64,000 bases of DNA from Rhynochetos jubatus. Its lineage: Eukaryota; Chordata; Aves; Eurypygiformes; Rhynochetidae. Under the pieces are notes generated by a model. It did no database searches. It saw only the letters and a list, made by a program, of their open reading frames with translations, and had not been told where the DNA came from. The stretch spans positions 56,093,304 to 56,157,303 of the forward strand of contig CM050650.1 in NCBI GenBank assembly GCA_027574665.1. Reading direction: 5' to 3'. Below are positions 1-11,759 of the stretch, piece after piece; the stretch's first letter is position 1, and every line of letters starts with the position of its first letter. The position numbers and the translations under genes were made by a program.

Positions 1-851
1 AAATTAGTAGAGGGGGAAAAAAAGTTTGTAATAAGATATACTGAATAATCTTTTGATCTAACTTTTTGCTGTTAACAAGTATCTGTTAGACAAGGTACTA
101 TTTTCCCAAACAAAGGTGTGAATATTTGCCTATGCTGTTGTGCAAACAGAAAACTTAATGCCTATTCTGATTTTAACACAGGGTGGAACAGAAGAAAACA
201 AACATCACATGATTCACGAAAGATATTTTTAGAATTCTAATGATTTGTTTGGGTATTTGAACTATTGAGCTAACTCTTCAAACAGATAAAATTGAAAGCC
301 TCTTACTAAAAGCTGCACATACACACATATTTCTATGAATGGTGAGGCAGTTAAGGCACTAAGAAATCAGTGTTTTACACTGTCCTCAGTCACACAGGCT
401 GGTGGAAAAACAGAAGAAAATCTCCCACTGCTGATATGGACAGTTAAAGCACTGTCATCACAATCCAGCAACATTTTGAGATAGGTGTCTCTTGAGAAAT
501 TCATGTTACTCAAATACAAAGATCTGTGGAACTAGGGAAAGCATGTAATTACATTAGGTCTAGAGATTAGGCTTTCCTATTACAGAGAACTACCCTGTAG
601 AATTACCTACCTAGAATCCCTTATGTAATTGACTAGTAAAATTTGTTGATTTTTTTTATTTATGATTTTTGTAGGTTTTTAGGATACAAAACTGGCAAGA
701 ACAGTAATCCGTACTCTACCTGAACAGTTCAAATTTACCAAACAAATTTGGCACCAAAACCAATTACTTCATTTTAAGTGAGATTCTGAAATATTTCATA
801 TTGCCTTTTTCAAAGTTTTGTCCCATCTCTCCTCTAATAGACTTTCCACTA
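1..851. other. Non-coding AT-rich sequence, nothing recognised
   Basis: No open frame of useful length, no recognisable repeat and no CpG clustering. The texture is that of vertebrate intronic or intergenic DNA. Confidence 0.6.
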
Positions 852-852
852 C

Positions 853-910
853 AGAATCATAGAAGATAGAGCTGGAAAAGACTTATTACATCATCTGTTC
901 TACCTTTTTG
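853..910 (-). repeat. Diverged CR1 LINE 3' tail (antisense)
   Basis: The string CAGAATCATAGAA followed by an A/G-rich stretch with GAGCTGGAAAAGAC and CATCTGTTCTACC follows the layout of the antisense 3' end of avian CR1 elements, whose sense strand ends in ATTCTATG-type repeats. Only about 60 bases are recognisable and they are diverged, so this is an old 5'-truncated copy. CR1 is the main LINE of birds and is also present in other reptiles. Decay downstream of 910 may hide more of it. Confidence 0.6.
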
Positions 911-2065
911 ATTTTAGAAAATGCAAGTGATGTCACTGTCCCCTTTGACTCACTCTTCGACTTAATCCTGAAAACTAGCTTAAATTGACAGGATTTCTCC
1001 ATGCTCAGTCTAATCTACTTTACCAAAAAAACCTCCTCAACTCCAAAAAAACCCCGAAAGACAGGATGTTAACAGCAAAAACAATTACTAAAGCAGCTGA
1101 AGGGACATCCTACATTTTAAAGCAATAATTGCTCTAATATAGATTTAATATGCATAACCTCTTCAAATATATAATGGTATTGCATTCTAAGGAGTGGAGG
1201 CACTCCAAGGGTCACAAAGCTCATGAAAGCTTCAAAAAAGACTATGGTTGTCAAATAAAGCTTCTTGAGCTATAACATGCTTAAAAAATAAAATCAATTG
1301 TCTTTAAGTTTTAGAAACTAGACTGACACTTTTATGGCCATTTATGCTCCAGTATGCAAGGCAAAAGCCATCCCTAGCTGTACATGCACAATGGGCTTTG
1401 TTTCCATTCAGTAAAGAGATGTTGTAGTCATAGTGGATAATTTTATGAAAGCATTATCTCAGGGGTTGTTAAAAAGCAAGCAGAGTGCTAAGGAATTAAT
1501 AATAAAAAAATCAAGACCTAACACAAAACATGGTGCAACCATCTACTGCAACAGATTTAGTCACACACCTCAGACAGGAGATAGCAGCCTAGGAGAGGTA
1601 CATAGAGAGACACAAAGTAGGTGAACGGATAGAAGAGAGATAAGGATAAACCACGGTCTGGGTCAGTTTATCACTGAGAGGAAAATAGAGAAGACTAGGG
1701 AGGAAAAGACAGCCAAAGGGGCGTATGAGAGCACTCTGTAAAATTGTGATCATCCTGGGAACAATTATTTACTGTTCTTCAAAATCATAAGAAGAATGAG
1801 GCATCAAATGAAATTAACACCTAGTAGGTTAAAACAAATAAAAGGGAGTAATAGGTCATAGAGTGCACAGGTTTTTTTTTAGAATTTATTACTACAGGAA
1901 ACTCTGGATGCCAAAAATTTAGATGAGTTCAGGAAGTCGCTTCAGAAAATGGTCTGACACATTCCATCAAGGGCTATAAAACACACTGAAATAACCTCTG
2001 GGACAGGAAGTCCCTAAATTGCAGATTGCCAAAGTTGTGCAGTTTTGCTGTGGGTAGGCTCAGGT
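911..2065. other. Non-coding sequence, nothing recognised
   Basis: Contains a short A/C-rich patch near 1025-1060 and an open frame of about 60 codons near 1433-1624 that begins at a GTG and has no recognisable domain. No gene is supported. Confidence 0.6.
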
Positions 2066-2185
2066 GTTGCGTGTCCACCTGTTTTACCCTTTCCTTGTGG
2101 CATCCACTACAGGTCCCACCCTGAAACAGGACCCTGAGCTAAATGAACCTGTGGTCTGTAACAGTATAGCTAATCTTACATGGTG
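2066..2185 (+). repeat. Ancient CR1/L3-type LINE, 3' end
   Basis: The order of landmarks matches the 3' untranslated end of the old amniote CR1/L3-type LINE that is abundant in turtles and crocodilians: a CCTGTTTTACCCTTTCC block, a GGCATCCACTACAGG block, then GAAACAGGACCCTGAGCTAA, ATGAACCTGTGGTCTG and CAGTATAGCTAATCTTAC. The family form reads roughly as an ACAGGATACTGGGCTAGATG-like block followed by a GGTCTGACCCAGTA-like block. The copy is heavily diverged and truncated. The element at 42765-43140 is a second member of the same family in the same orientation. Confidence 0.7.
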
Positions 2186-5100
2186 CCCTTGTCACGAAGC
2201 ACAGACAACAGGGGCAAATCATCTTTTCTTTTCTTCCCATTTATTACACTACCACCTCTTTGCCTGATGGATTGAACACATCGCAAAGTAACTTTATAAA
2301 AGCATGAGTTCCTGCTCATCCTTGCTGCAAATATCCTCTGCCTCCAGTTGAAATTTGAATTAACAACCAAGGCAGGTCCACTGTGGTACTGCCTCCAGGA
2401 TGTGGCATCGTGAAAGAAGCTGCCTCGTTCTATGCCTTGTGCATACATGCTGGTATCTATTTTAAAATATATTGGGAGCATATAGCCTCAGATTCTAGAG
2501 TGGGGGCAGATGGCTGATTCAAATGACAGTAACACAGATACACAGAGGAATGGTCACTCACAAAAGACTGAACTGTGTATATAACAGGACGCACAGGCTC
2601 TGAACAATACTGAAAGTCAATTACTTTATATTTCAACACTAACTGTGTTCATGAAAATAAGAAATGAACACCTGATGCATGTCAAGACACTCAGAATTTA
2701 AAGCCATTTCTGAAACTGGCTTTAATGCTTTGACATTCCAACTGAACTCTTTGTCTAGGAAAAGACAAGCAGCCACAATTTTTGAACCTTTTTTACACTA
2801 AAATTAAGACATACCATTTAAAAGATAAAGTGGAATTTAAGGCTTGTGTTTTCAGATTTACAGAATATAGATTATTCAACAACAGGTCACTATATATTCA
2901 CATTTATGACCATCTCCCTTTTACCCTTCTGAATTCAGAGAACTGCAATATCAAAAGTACAAGCAGAAAAAAAAATATTTTGAATGCAAATTATTAAATG
3001 TTCAGAATCAAGACTCTCATTCACACATACTGCTTCACAACTGAAATTTCCTCATTTAGTTATGGTTTAAGTTGGGTAAATATAGCTTGAATTTACTATT
3101 CTCTCCTCTTCCCCCTCACAGGATATCCAACCAACTCAGGGAATTGTTTAACCAAATTTTTAAGTGAAATGTTAAACTGTGCCTCTCGGCAGCAATCCTC
3201 TCCCAGAAGTATGCATGTTCCCAGTGCTTGGCACCTTCCATTCTCATCGTTTACCTGTGGTGGATATGAAACCAAATATACTACAGGACATACCATGAAC
3301 AGCTGCAGCAACAGCACCAACAAAAGCAACATGTGTTGTTGGGCCTTTGGCTTCCTGGTGCTTGAGACACAGCTGATGTTCCTTCATTTTGTGACTGCTG
3401 CCTCTTTCTCATTTCAGCTACTTCAGTGCCCAAGTGGCTACAAGAACACAGACATAAGAGATGTACAGAATTACTACAGATCGTCATGAAGTACATTCAC
3501 ATTTCTACAGCAATCTCTGACTCTACTGATTCTCACAGCTTGTGGCAACAAAAGCACGTGGCCACCAACTGTGCTGTCCAAGCAATACTTCTATTGTGTT
3601 AAAAGCAGTTTCCAGAAGACCACATTTTAGTGACATGCTTACGCTACTGTGCTGTTGAATCACGTCTATTCTTAATGCTTTGGCTGGACTCAAAGGACTG
3701 TTTATTACCCTTCTGAACAGCAAGCTACACGGCTTGTGTAGCACTTGGTAGAGACTGAGTTGTTCCTTACCATATGACTATCACAGCTCTTTCCATTGTA
3801 CTAAAAAAACAGCGGGATGGTTATTCGCTTTAAACATGAGCTGGAAACTGATCTTTTTTGCTTTTTGACTTCTCTGGTCAATGCCGGACTCATGAAATTG
3901 ATATAGGTGATAATATATCACAGGCACAAATAGCCATCTGTTACAAGCCAAGACTATTATAAGTGCCATAACTAGGAGGTTGGCTACTTATGAGTTATTC
4001 TCTATAAATAAAATGATTAATAAATATGTATTTCCAAAATACTTTTCCAACCGTGGGACTATTTTCTGGTGACAGCAGATTTTCTCTTGTTCATTGCCAG
4101 TCTTTCCTAGGTTTTATTAGGCCAAGATATTTTTCTTTCCAGTGACTTGCAACATGCAGCTGGAAGTAATATTCCATGCATTACTTAGTTTTCAAAATAA
4201 GTTAAAACATTTATTGCTAAGTTATGTTACTTAGGAAGGTTTAGATGCCAGGATCCTTCTAAGTTCACATCTTTGTACCACAACTGCAAGTTTCTCAGAG
4301 TAACGGCTATTACAAGCATATACAAATTTGAATAAATATAGTAATTTTTCCTCTAAAAAAGTACAAACAGAATGCTGTGGAGCCCAGTTTAAAACAGAAG
4401 CAGATAGAAGGTGGCCTGGTGTGAGCAGAATACACTGTGCTCCGCACCCCCAGGGCATCCTGCTGCAGCCAGGCAGGCTGTGGTTTGCCACCTGGATGCA
4501 TCATGCACAGACAACCGAGAGATGTGCTACTCTGACTACATGCATTCAAGCAGCAGCTGTCAGAGTTTGCGTTAACATGGTTGCTAAAACTCCTGAAGTT
4601 CTTCTGTAATAGTGTCCTTATAGACAGTTTACACACAACAACCCGTTGCAAGGATACTAAGCTTCAGAACTCAAACTCATGCTGCAAAACACAAGGTTTG
4701 TGATTATTTCAGCTTATTGCATGGCTAACTTTTCCATGTACTCTGTCACTGAGTAGAATCAAGTAATTTCTGAAGTGTTTGGTCAAATTAAAACAATGAA
4801 GAGCCATTTATGCACCTGTGGTGAGGGCACATGCTTATGCTATTGATATTACTTTTTACGGTTTATAGTTGCTGAACTCTTGAAGATTAAAAGGGCACAC
4901 TAAAAACACACACCATTTTTTAATTAAATGTAAACAGGTGTTGTTAACAAGGGATACTTTGACATAATTGAAAAACTGCCCATATTTTTACAATAGATAG
5001 GAAGGAAAGGAAAAGGGCTGCAGCACAGTATGTGGTTCAGACAGTGTGTGACAGCACGGAGTCACTGTCTCCAAATTACAGTGCTGAAATCTGCTGACTG

Positions 5101-7145
5101 TGCATGATGCAGTTAAATTATTTCATAGATAGCTGTGTCATGCTGTGAATGGTACTCACTTCAGCAAGTGTGATGACTACGGTTAAAGGAATTAAACTAA
5201 AATATTTTCACAGGGAACATTTGTTTTTTGTAAGTAAGATAGAAATTCTAGAAACATCTGTATAAGACCACAAAATTTATTAGTTTCAGAAACCAGTGAA
5301 ATTACCCATATCTAGGTATTTGGAGCGCTGTAATCTTGGAATGAAAACATCCCATGCTTCCCACCTGTGTATCTGAAGTCACGCAATTCTTACACAATTT
5401 CAGCATATAAAATGTACTGTAACTAGAATCTGTTGCACTGTAAATAGAAGGGGGCAGGATGATTATCCATTCAGATACTAAGATGACAGATGGTGACTTT
5501 GCTGTAGTGTCACAATAACTTCAGCACACCACAAGCTGCTGCTGTCACTGAAATGAATGTCTCTCTCCCTTTTCTCCTGCACAGCTCACAGCCATTCATT
5601 CCCTCACCTGAGCTGTCCCCTTCTCTGCTGGCAGCAGCATTTCTGCAGGTGCTTTGTGAATTGGATACAAGAGTAGGCACGATTTAAAGGTAATCCAGAG
5701 GGGAAAGAAAAAAACTGAAATTGGTTTTAACTTGGTTAAAGTCCCAGCCTTGTTCACCTTGGGAAGGTGTGAGCACTTGGGCCAGAGCAAGGCTGTATTT
5801 TTTAAAAAAACAAACCAACCCAAAAAACACCAAAATACCACCATCCCCCCCAGATCCCATGTACTTATATCCAGGGATAGTTTGCATTCTATCCCTAATA
5901 CAGTATGTTTGGCTACTTGAGGATAAAACATTAATTACAATGCTAGGAAAGTGCCACAAGGGAACATATTTTGAAATGGGTTGATAACATGGATACTGTG
6001 TAGTGGGATTATCCTTAGTTTCCAAATATAACGAGCCAAGATCTTAGTGGCGCAGTGGGACAGAATTGTATTTAATCCATTTAAGATTTTGTCCTTTCCA
6101 CAGCTGATGTTGGTGTTCACTCTGAACCTTGCTGTATGTGACAATGCAAACTGTTATTTAGCTTGGCGTGACTGGCACACTGATCAAGAGCAGCGCGAGG
6201 CTGAGCATCCAAGCAATGGGACAGCGTTCTCAATGCGCACAGGAACGATGTTCACTTGTTTGGCTTAACCACTGGGCGAAGTCAAAGTCAAGACCTTTTC
6301 TTCTGCTTGTGTTACATTCTCTTCGACAGCTTCTAAACTGAAGTCCAGGAAATATGAAAAATCCACCCCGTGATACAAAACAATAATATGTTTACTGAGA
6401 ATGAATTAGTTTAATGCTGATTTTGGTTGTATTACATGTTTCATGTTGTATTTGCAAATACCAGATGTCACCTACGCAAAACTGTAATTGATTCCATTAG
6501 ATTATTTAGGATGCGGAAGCAGGAATATCTTAATTCTTGGCTATATTTAGAGACTGAACTGTAGACAGAGGGTCTATATTTGGTGCCTTGGTCTGAGGCA
6601 CAAAAAAGAAATTTAGAATCTTTAATTCACCAAGTCAGTCTGATGAGATAAATTATTTTTCTGTAATTAAGTGTGAAAGTTAGTACATAACTGTGAAGGA
6701 GCAGAATATTGTGAACTGATACTGAGCAGACCTTCCAGGATAGTGGTACAAATTGAACATCCTGTCTCCAACATCTCTGTTTGCCTTTTAGCTTTTTCAA
6801 CATTTTCATTGTTCCTGAGACCCTCTAGCTTGGCAAAAACACTGGGTGGTGAAGGTGAGCCTTTGTCCAATTAAGTATGTTTTCTCCTTCGTTCTCTGTA
6901 TGATCTTTCAGCCCATCACAGCACAGGCATAAGTTTCTTTGGCCAGTTTTGCATCCGGTTCTTTGCCTCCATTTGGTGGCCTGGTTTACTAACAGCGTAA
7001 TGATTTCCATTTGTGCGGATAGGAAATAGGAAGAGTATTATAGTTTGCTTGACTGACTCATTCTCTTGGGGGTGGGTAGGTATTATGGCCCTCTGAGCAA
7101 TCCCATAATCACGAAGGATTTCATTTTGCAGAACATCTGCTGTCC
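2186..7145. other. Non-coding sequence with no supported gene
   Basis: Many overlapping open frames of 60-115 codons occur on both strands, none with a recognisable domain or a coherent splice context. The only visible low-complexity tract is the A/C-rich one at 5804-5852. The stretch reads as intronic or intergenic. Confidence 0.6.
5804..5852. repeat. A/C-rich low-complexity tract
   Basis: A run of A is followed by CAAACCAACCCAAAAAACACC and then C-rich sequence. It is one of several AAC/AACC-style tracts in the window (also 34363-34435, 48846-48936 and 55803-55865). Confidence 0.7.
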
Positions 7146-7215
7146 CTACTCTGCAGCTGAGGAAAGGAACCCAAGGGTACAGCAACTGTTTATTATACAA
7201 GTTACAAGACAGGTA
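7146..7215 (-). repeat. Possible MIR remnant
   Basis: CTCTGCAGCTGAGGAAAGGAA followed about 35 bases later by ACAAGTTACAAGACAGG resembles the antisense MIR core, which reads approximately TTACAGATGAGGAAACTGAG and then CTTGCCCAAGGTCACACAG. Similarity is weak and could be chance. Confidence 0.28.
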
Positions 7216-10200
7216 GTTCATATAAACTGCAGAGGAAGAAAATCTGTGCAACCCTGTGTGTATCTTCAATCTTGTAGTGCTAGAGGAATATAAAAATGAA
7301 AAAAACCTTAGAAACGTGGAGTAAGGTTTCCTGTCAGTTTTGGAACCGATGGCAAAAGTATCTATTTCTTTGTTTAGACAGTGTAATTACCACTTATTCC
7401 ACTGGGCACGGAGGGGTAATTATTACAGCAATCCCCTTGTGCACCCACCAGTGTCTTGGGAAGAGAGCTTAAAAAGGAATAACCGATGGAAGAATCATTT
7501 AGTTTATTACATTTATAGCTGGGCAGCCCTACTGAATACCTACTACAGGCATTTTAAATTCCACAGACTGCCTGTAGAAGATGAAAAGAAGGTAATTTCT
7601 GAACAGTTGCACCTCCTTGACTCTCCACCTCCTACAGGACTTGTGCCAAGGTTTTAGAGTGTTTTTCCCAGAAATTCCCAAGGTGTTGGACATGGCACAA
7701 CACACAGGCTGCATCATTTCAGTGGCTCTATTGATGGCTATCCTGTGATGAAGCAAGAGCAAGATTTCCCCCCTTCCCGCCCCCCCAGCCTAAAAAGCCT
7801 GTTGTTATGTCTCTGCAAATAATCTGAACTTTTGGCACTGCCCCATCCAGCCCCCTCTGCTCATTTTGGAGCTTCCTCTTGCACACGACCCTCCTTTAAG
7901 CATTTCTGTCACCCTCTTGAGATTGAGAGGGAATTCTCCAGAGAAGCTCATACGCTAGGAAGACATAGAAACGTCTTGAAACTCCATTAGGTGTTGAGAA
8001 TTTTTTATCAGATCTTCCAGAGCCATTCCCTATTGGCTATTTTGAAAGACATATATCATTTAAGGGTGCAGATGAACACACACCATCATTTTATACAGCA
8101 GGGAAGTGGCATTTTGTCTTTTGTTGCAGGCAGGACACATAATAGCTTAGCTTTCAGGACAGAATTGGAGCAGAATCAGCTAGAGCAATCTGTCTTTTTT
8201 CAAACTTCTGCAATAGGCAAGAAAGATCACCTTCCATCAGAAAGGAGCAGTCCATGACTTAAGGATATTGACAGTGATTTACTCTGCAGGCAAGAAACTT
8301 AGCCCTTAAATTACATTTTTGGGTTGGGTGGTTGGTGTTTTTTTTTTTTTTTTGGTGATCTATGACATCAGCTCTTCTGCATTACTTTGATTCCTTGAAC
8401 GAACATTGCTAATAAAGGACCAAAACCTCAACTATGTCGATTACATAAATTCAAACCTTATACCAGCTTAGACCAGCCCCAGATGTGGCTATTGATCTCT
8501 TAACCATACTTCATGTTTTCACAGCCTTAACTGGCATTCACTTGGTACATGGATTTCTAACAAGGACTGTTTTTAAGTTTAGGGATGTTGAAAGCCTTCA
8601 AGCCCTAAGCATGAAGGTGAACACTGTCCATTTAAGACTCCATTCAGGCTTCACTGTAAGAAATAAATGTTCACTAAGTAAGGTTTGTATATGGTGGATT
8701 CAAGACTTCCATCTATCATTTTAGACTTTCCACATACTTGGAAAATCTCAACATTTATAAGAACAGTTACATTAACACTTCCTTGATTGTTTTTAATGAG
8801 TTGTTTCAGCATAATTGGAGTGATCTTTACAGGATTTTGATTGGTTGCTTGGGTTTTAGTTTTCTAAAACAGTCGATGGGAGATTGACAGAGATATCCCT
8901 GAAATACTATTTTTTTTTTTCAGAGGAGTTAGATGCCTTACTGAATTTTTAATATATAAGACATTGTTGTAATTCCAAACACTAAGCAAAACCCTCAGGG
9001 AATGCCATAATATGTTACATATAATGATCTGTGATACCCTATCTGTTTTAAAGCCATAGTTTTTTAAGGACAGACTTACAAGCATCCCAGAACAGTGCAA
9101 CATAGCTTTGATGCACCTGTCAGTTAAATAATCTCGCAGGTGCATGTGCTGCTCTTGCAATGCAAAAGCAGCCCTAACACAACACCAATCTTTTATTTGT
9201 GCTGTCTTCATTCATCTAGACGAGTGTCTTGAGTGTACCACAAGCTAAATGAAGACAGACCAAGAGACTTTATCAGATGTCTCTCAGCTACGAAAATTTC
9301 CATACACCTCTCACAAGGTTGACTGAGCAGTGAAATCAAGACACCAGAGCCATGGGCACTCTTTTAAGTGCTGCTGACCACTTAGACAGTCTTCAGAGAG
9401 AAATGGTATTCATACTAGTCACTCTGCCCAAGAGAAACCTTGACACAGGGTGTATTCTCTCTTTTGCGACTGAGTCCTGAAAGCCACTCAGTATTTCACA
9501 AATAAATTTATGTAAAGTAATAGAGAAGAATAAGAATTTGTTGAAAAGTTCAATGCCAAGGGCAATTTCTAAAAACTATTCTGGTTAACAATAATCATGT
9601 CAGAATTTGAATTTAACTCCAAATTTTAACAGACTTCCTTTTCTGAGTTCTTCAAAACATGTATTTTGTACCATGTCTAAGTTCTAAAAACTTGTGAAGA
9701 GTAAGAAGGTCTGAATCAAACCAGAAGCTGACCCATATAAATGTAACTAGACCTTCATATTGCATACACAGCCTGTGCTGATGTGCCATACAGGCCAGTG
9801 CACAGATTCTATGTTCTACGTGCTGAGGTCAGCAAATAAGCGGCATGCATATATTACAGATTTTAATTTTAAAAGCCTGGCTGCCTACATCAACCTCTAT
9901 GAACCATTGCTTTTAACTGAGGGTCCCATACTGATTGGCAAGGTGGAAGAAACATGGAGGGAATTTATTTCTTTTAAGTAGCTTGAAGTGCCCAAGACAC
10001 TCCCACGGCCACCATTCTGACATCCTTTTTGTATATATGGCAGACCACCTTATGGTAGTATCTTTTGAAATTGTAGATTCTGAATACTTTGGGGCTCAGA
10101 GAATGAGTTATTGAACCTACTGAATTTTTCTTTTTGGGAACTGAAAACTTGAGTGCCTACAGCAAAATATCTTGCTCTTCTACTAGTTCCTGCAACCCAG

Positions 10201-11735
10201 TAACGTGTTTCAAGACATGTACATCTCTACCATACAGACATCTTTCTCCTGTCATGTCTTCTGCTATGGAGATGTTTGACCTTTTTTAAAGTCTTCCACA
10301 GCAAGCCCTGAGAGGTCATAAAGGGGGCATTCTGTCCACTGATGGAATAGGAAGAAAAAGAAATTGTGTGGACACTTGGAAGAAAGTGTTCAGACGTTCA
10401 ACATTTTATTAGGATAGAACACTGCTATGTGAACATTCATTTAAATTGAAACTGCACAATTTGACTAAACATTATAAAATCCTTGCCTTGTGTACAGTAA
10501 TATTCTTTTTATGACTTTGCCAGACAGCTTTTGTGCTCGTAAAGGATGTCTGAGATTCCTTTTTATTATTTTATGGTGAACTTAGTATCCTGAGGAAGCC
10601 CTGCTTAAATCTCTGCATCATCAAGTAGATATGCATTTGTACTTCTGAATCAGACATTACTGCTTGGTAACAAAACATTAAGCTTGACAGTAATGCATTA
10701 TTAAAAAGTTTTGAGATGCCTGCATGTGGTTTTTAAGGAGCTGTACTAAAATTATGATTAAGAGCACTCTACAGTCTTCAGGAACATTTTATAAAAAGCA
10801 AAATGTAAAACTCATCAGGAAACCTTTTATCTTTTTTAGGCATATTGCTTTTATTTATATGTGTTTGAGAAACATCTGAGAATCCCATTTTACACTACAT
10901 CTATCTACCTATTCGTTGTGGCTGGCATGTCTGCAGCTGACCAAGACACATGAAGCCACTACACTTTAGAAAGTTGAAAAGATACTTTCCTCACAGGGGG
11001 GAAATGCAGATCTTGACATATTGCTGGAAAATTAAAGAACTGTTTGTTAAAGTCCATGCTACTCCCCATAAAAAGGACACTGAGAAGACTCTTGAGAACA
11101 TAGAGAGCTTTACTGCATGCATTAGCACTGTAATTTCTAAATAAGTTTCCCTGTGCTCAAAGCCATTTCTCCGCATAAAAAGCCAGACATCGTTTGGGGG
11201 TTATGTGAACTGCACAGATTCTGCACAATTTCAGCACAAATTTAATTAAAAATCATAGGGCCAGCACAAGAATTTGTAGCTAATGTAGGGTAAAAAGGTC
11301 TGCAAGTGCAATTCAAGTATCAAGCAAGTTTTATCGTTGGTGAACTACTTTTTCTGCATATAAGACCAATCTGGCAAATCTTCATCTGCAGAAATGGCAG
11401 CATTTAATCAAATAAATGCACACAACTTTTGTTTATGGTGCATGTGCTACTACAGGCTGAAAAACAAAGGAAGGCATTAGGAAAATTGTTTCCATGTGAG
11501 AACAGCTTTTCTGAAACCACTCTGGACATGGTCCTACTCTTTGAAGTGACAGAATCTACAATCTTCACTGTAGAATGAAGACTTGCATACTCTACTTCCT
11601 AGGCACTTTAATTCTTTAAACTTCTGTAAATAGAAGTTGCAAATTTGGAAAGAAGTAGCCTCAAAAAAGCTTCCTTAATATAAGCCTTTTGAAATAGCTG
11701 GATCATCATTTTAATATAAAAAAAACTCCCCCCAA
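7216..11735. other. Non-coding sequence, no supported gene
   Basis: Contains a poly-T tract at 8321-8355 and otherwise no recognisable repeat. Open frames (for example 8864-9211 minus, about 115 codons) have no domain signature and are interrupted by low-complexity sequence. Confidence 0.55.
8321..8355. repeat. GGTTGG-led poly-T tract
   Basis: GGGTTGGGTGGTTGGTG leads into 16 consecutive T (8338-8353). It resembles the tract at 28279-28319 in both lead-in and homopolymer. Confidence 0.8.
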
Positions 11736-11736
11736 A

Positions 11737-11759
11737 ATATATACTTATATATATATGTA
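11737..11759. repeat. Short AT dinucleotide tract
   Basis: An imperfect (AT)n run follows a run of A and C. Small simple repeat with no further context. Confidence 0.7.

Noticed and set aside
10880-10920. CCCATTTTACACTACATC string suggestive of MIR
   Set aside because: Only about ten bases fit and the rest diverges completely.
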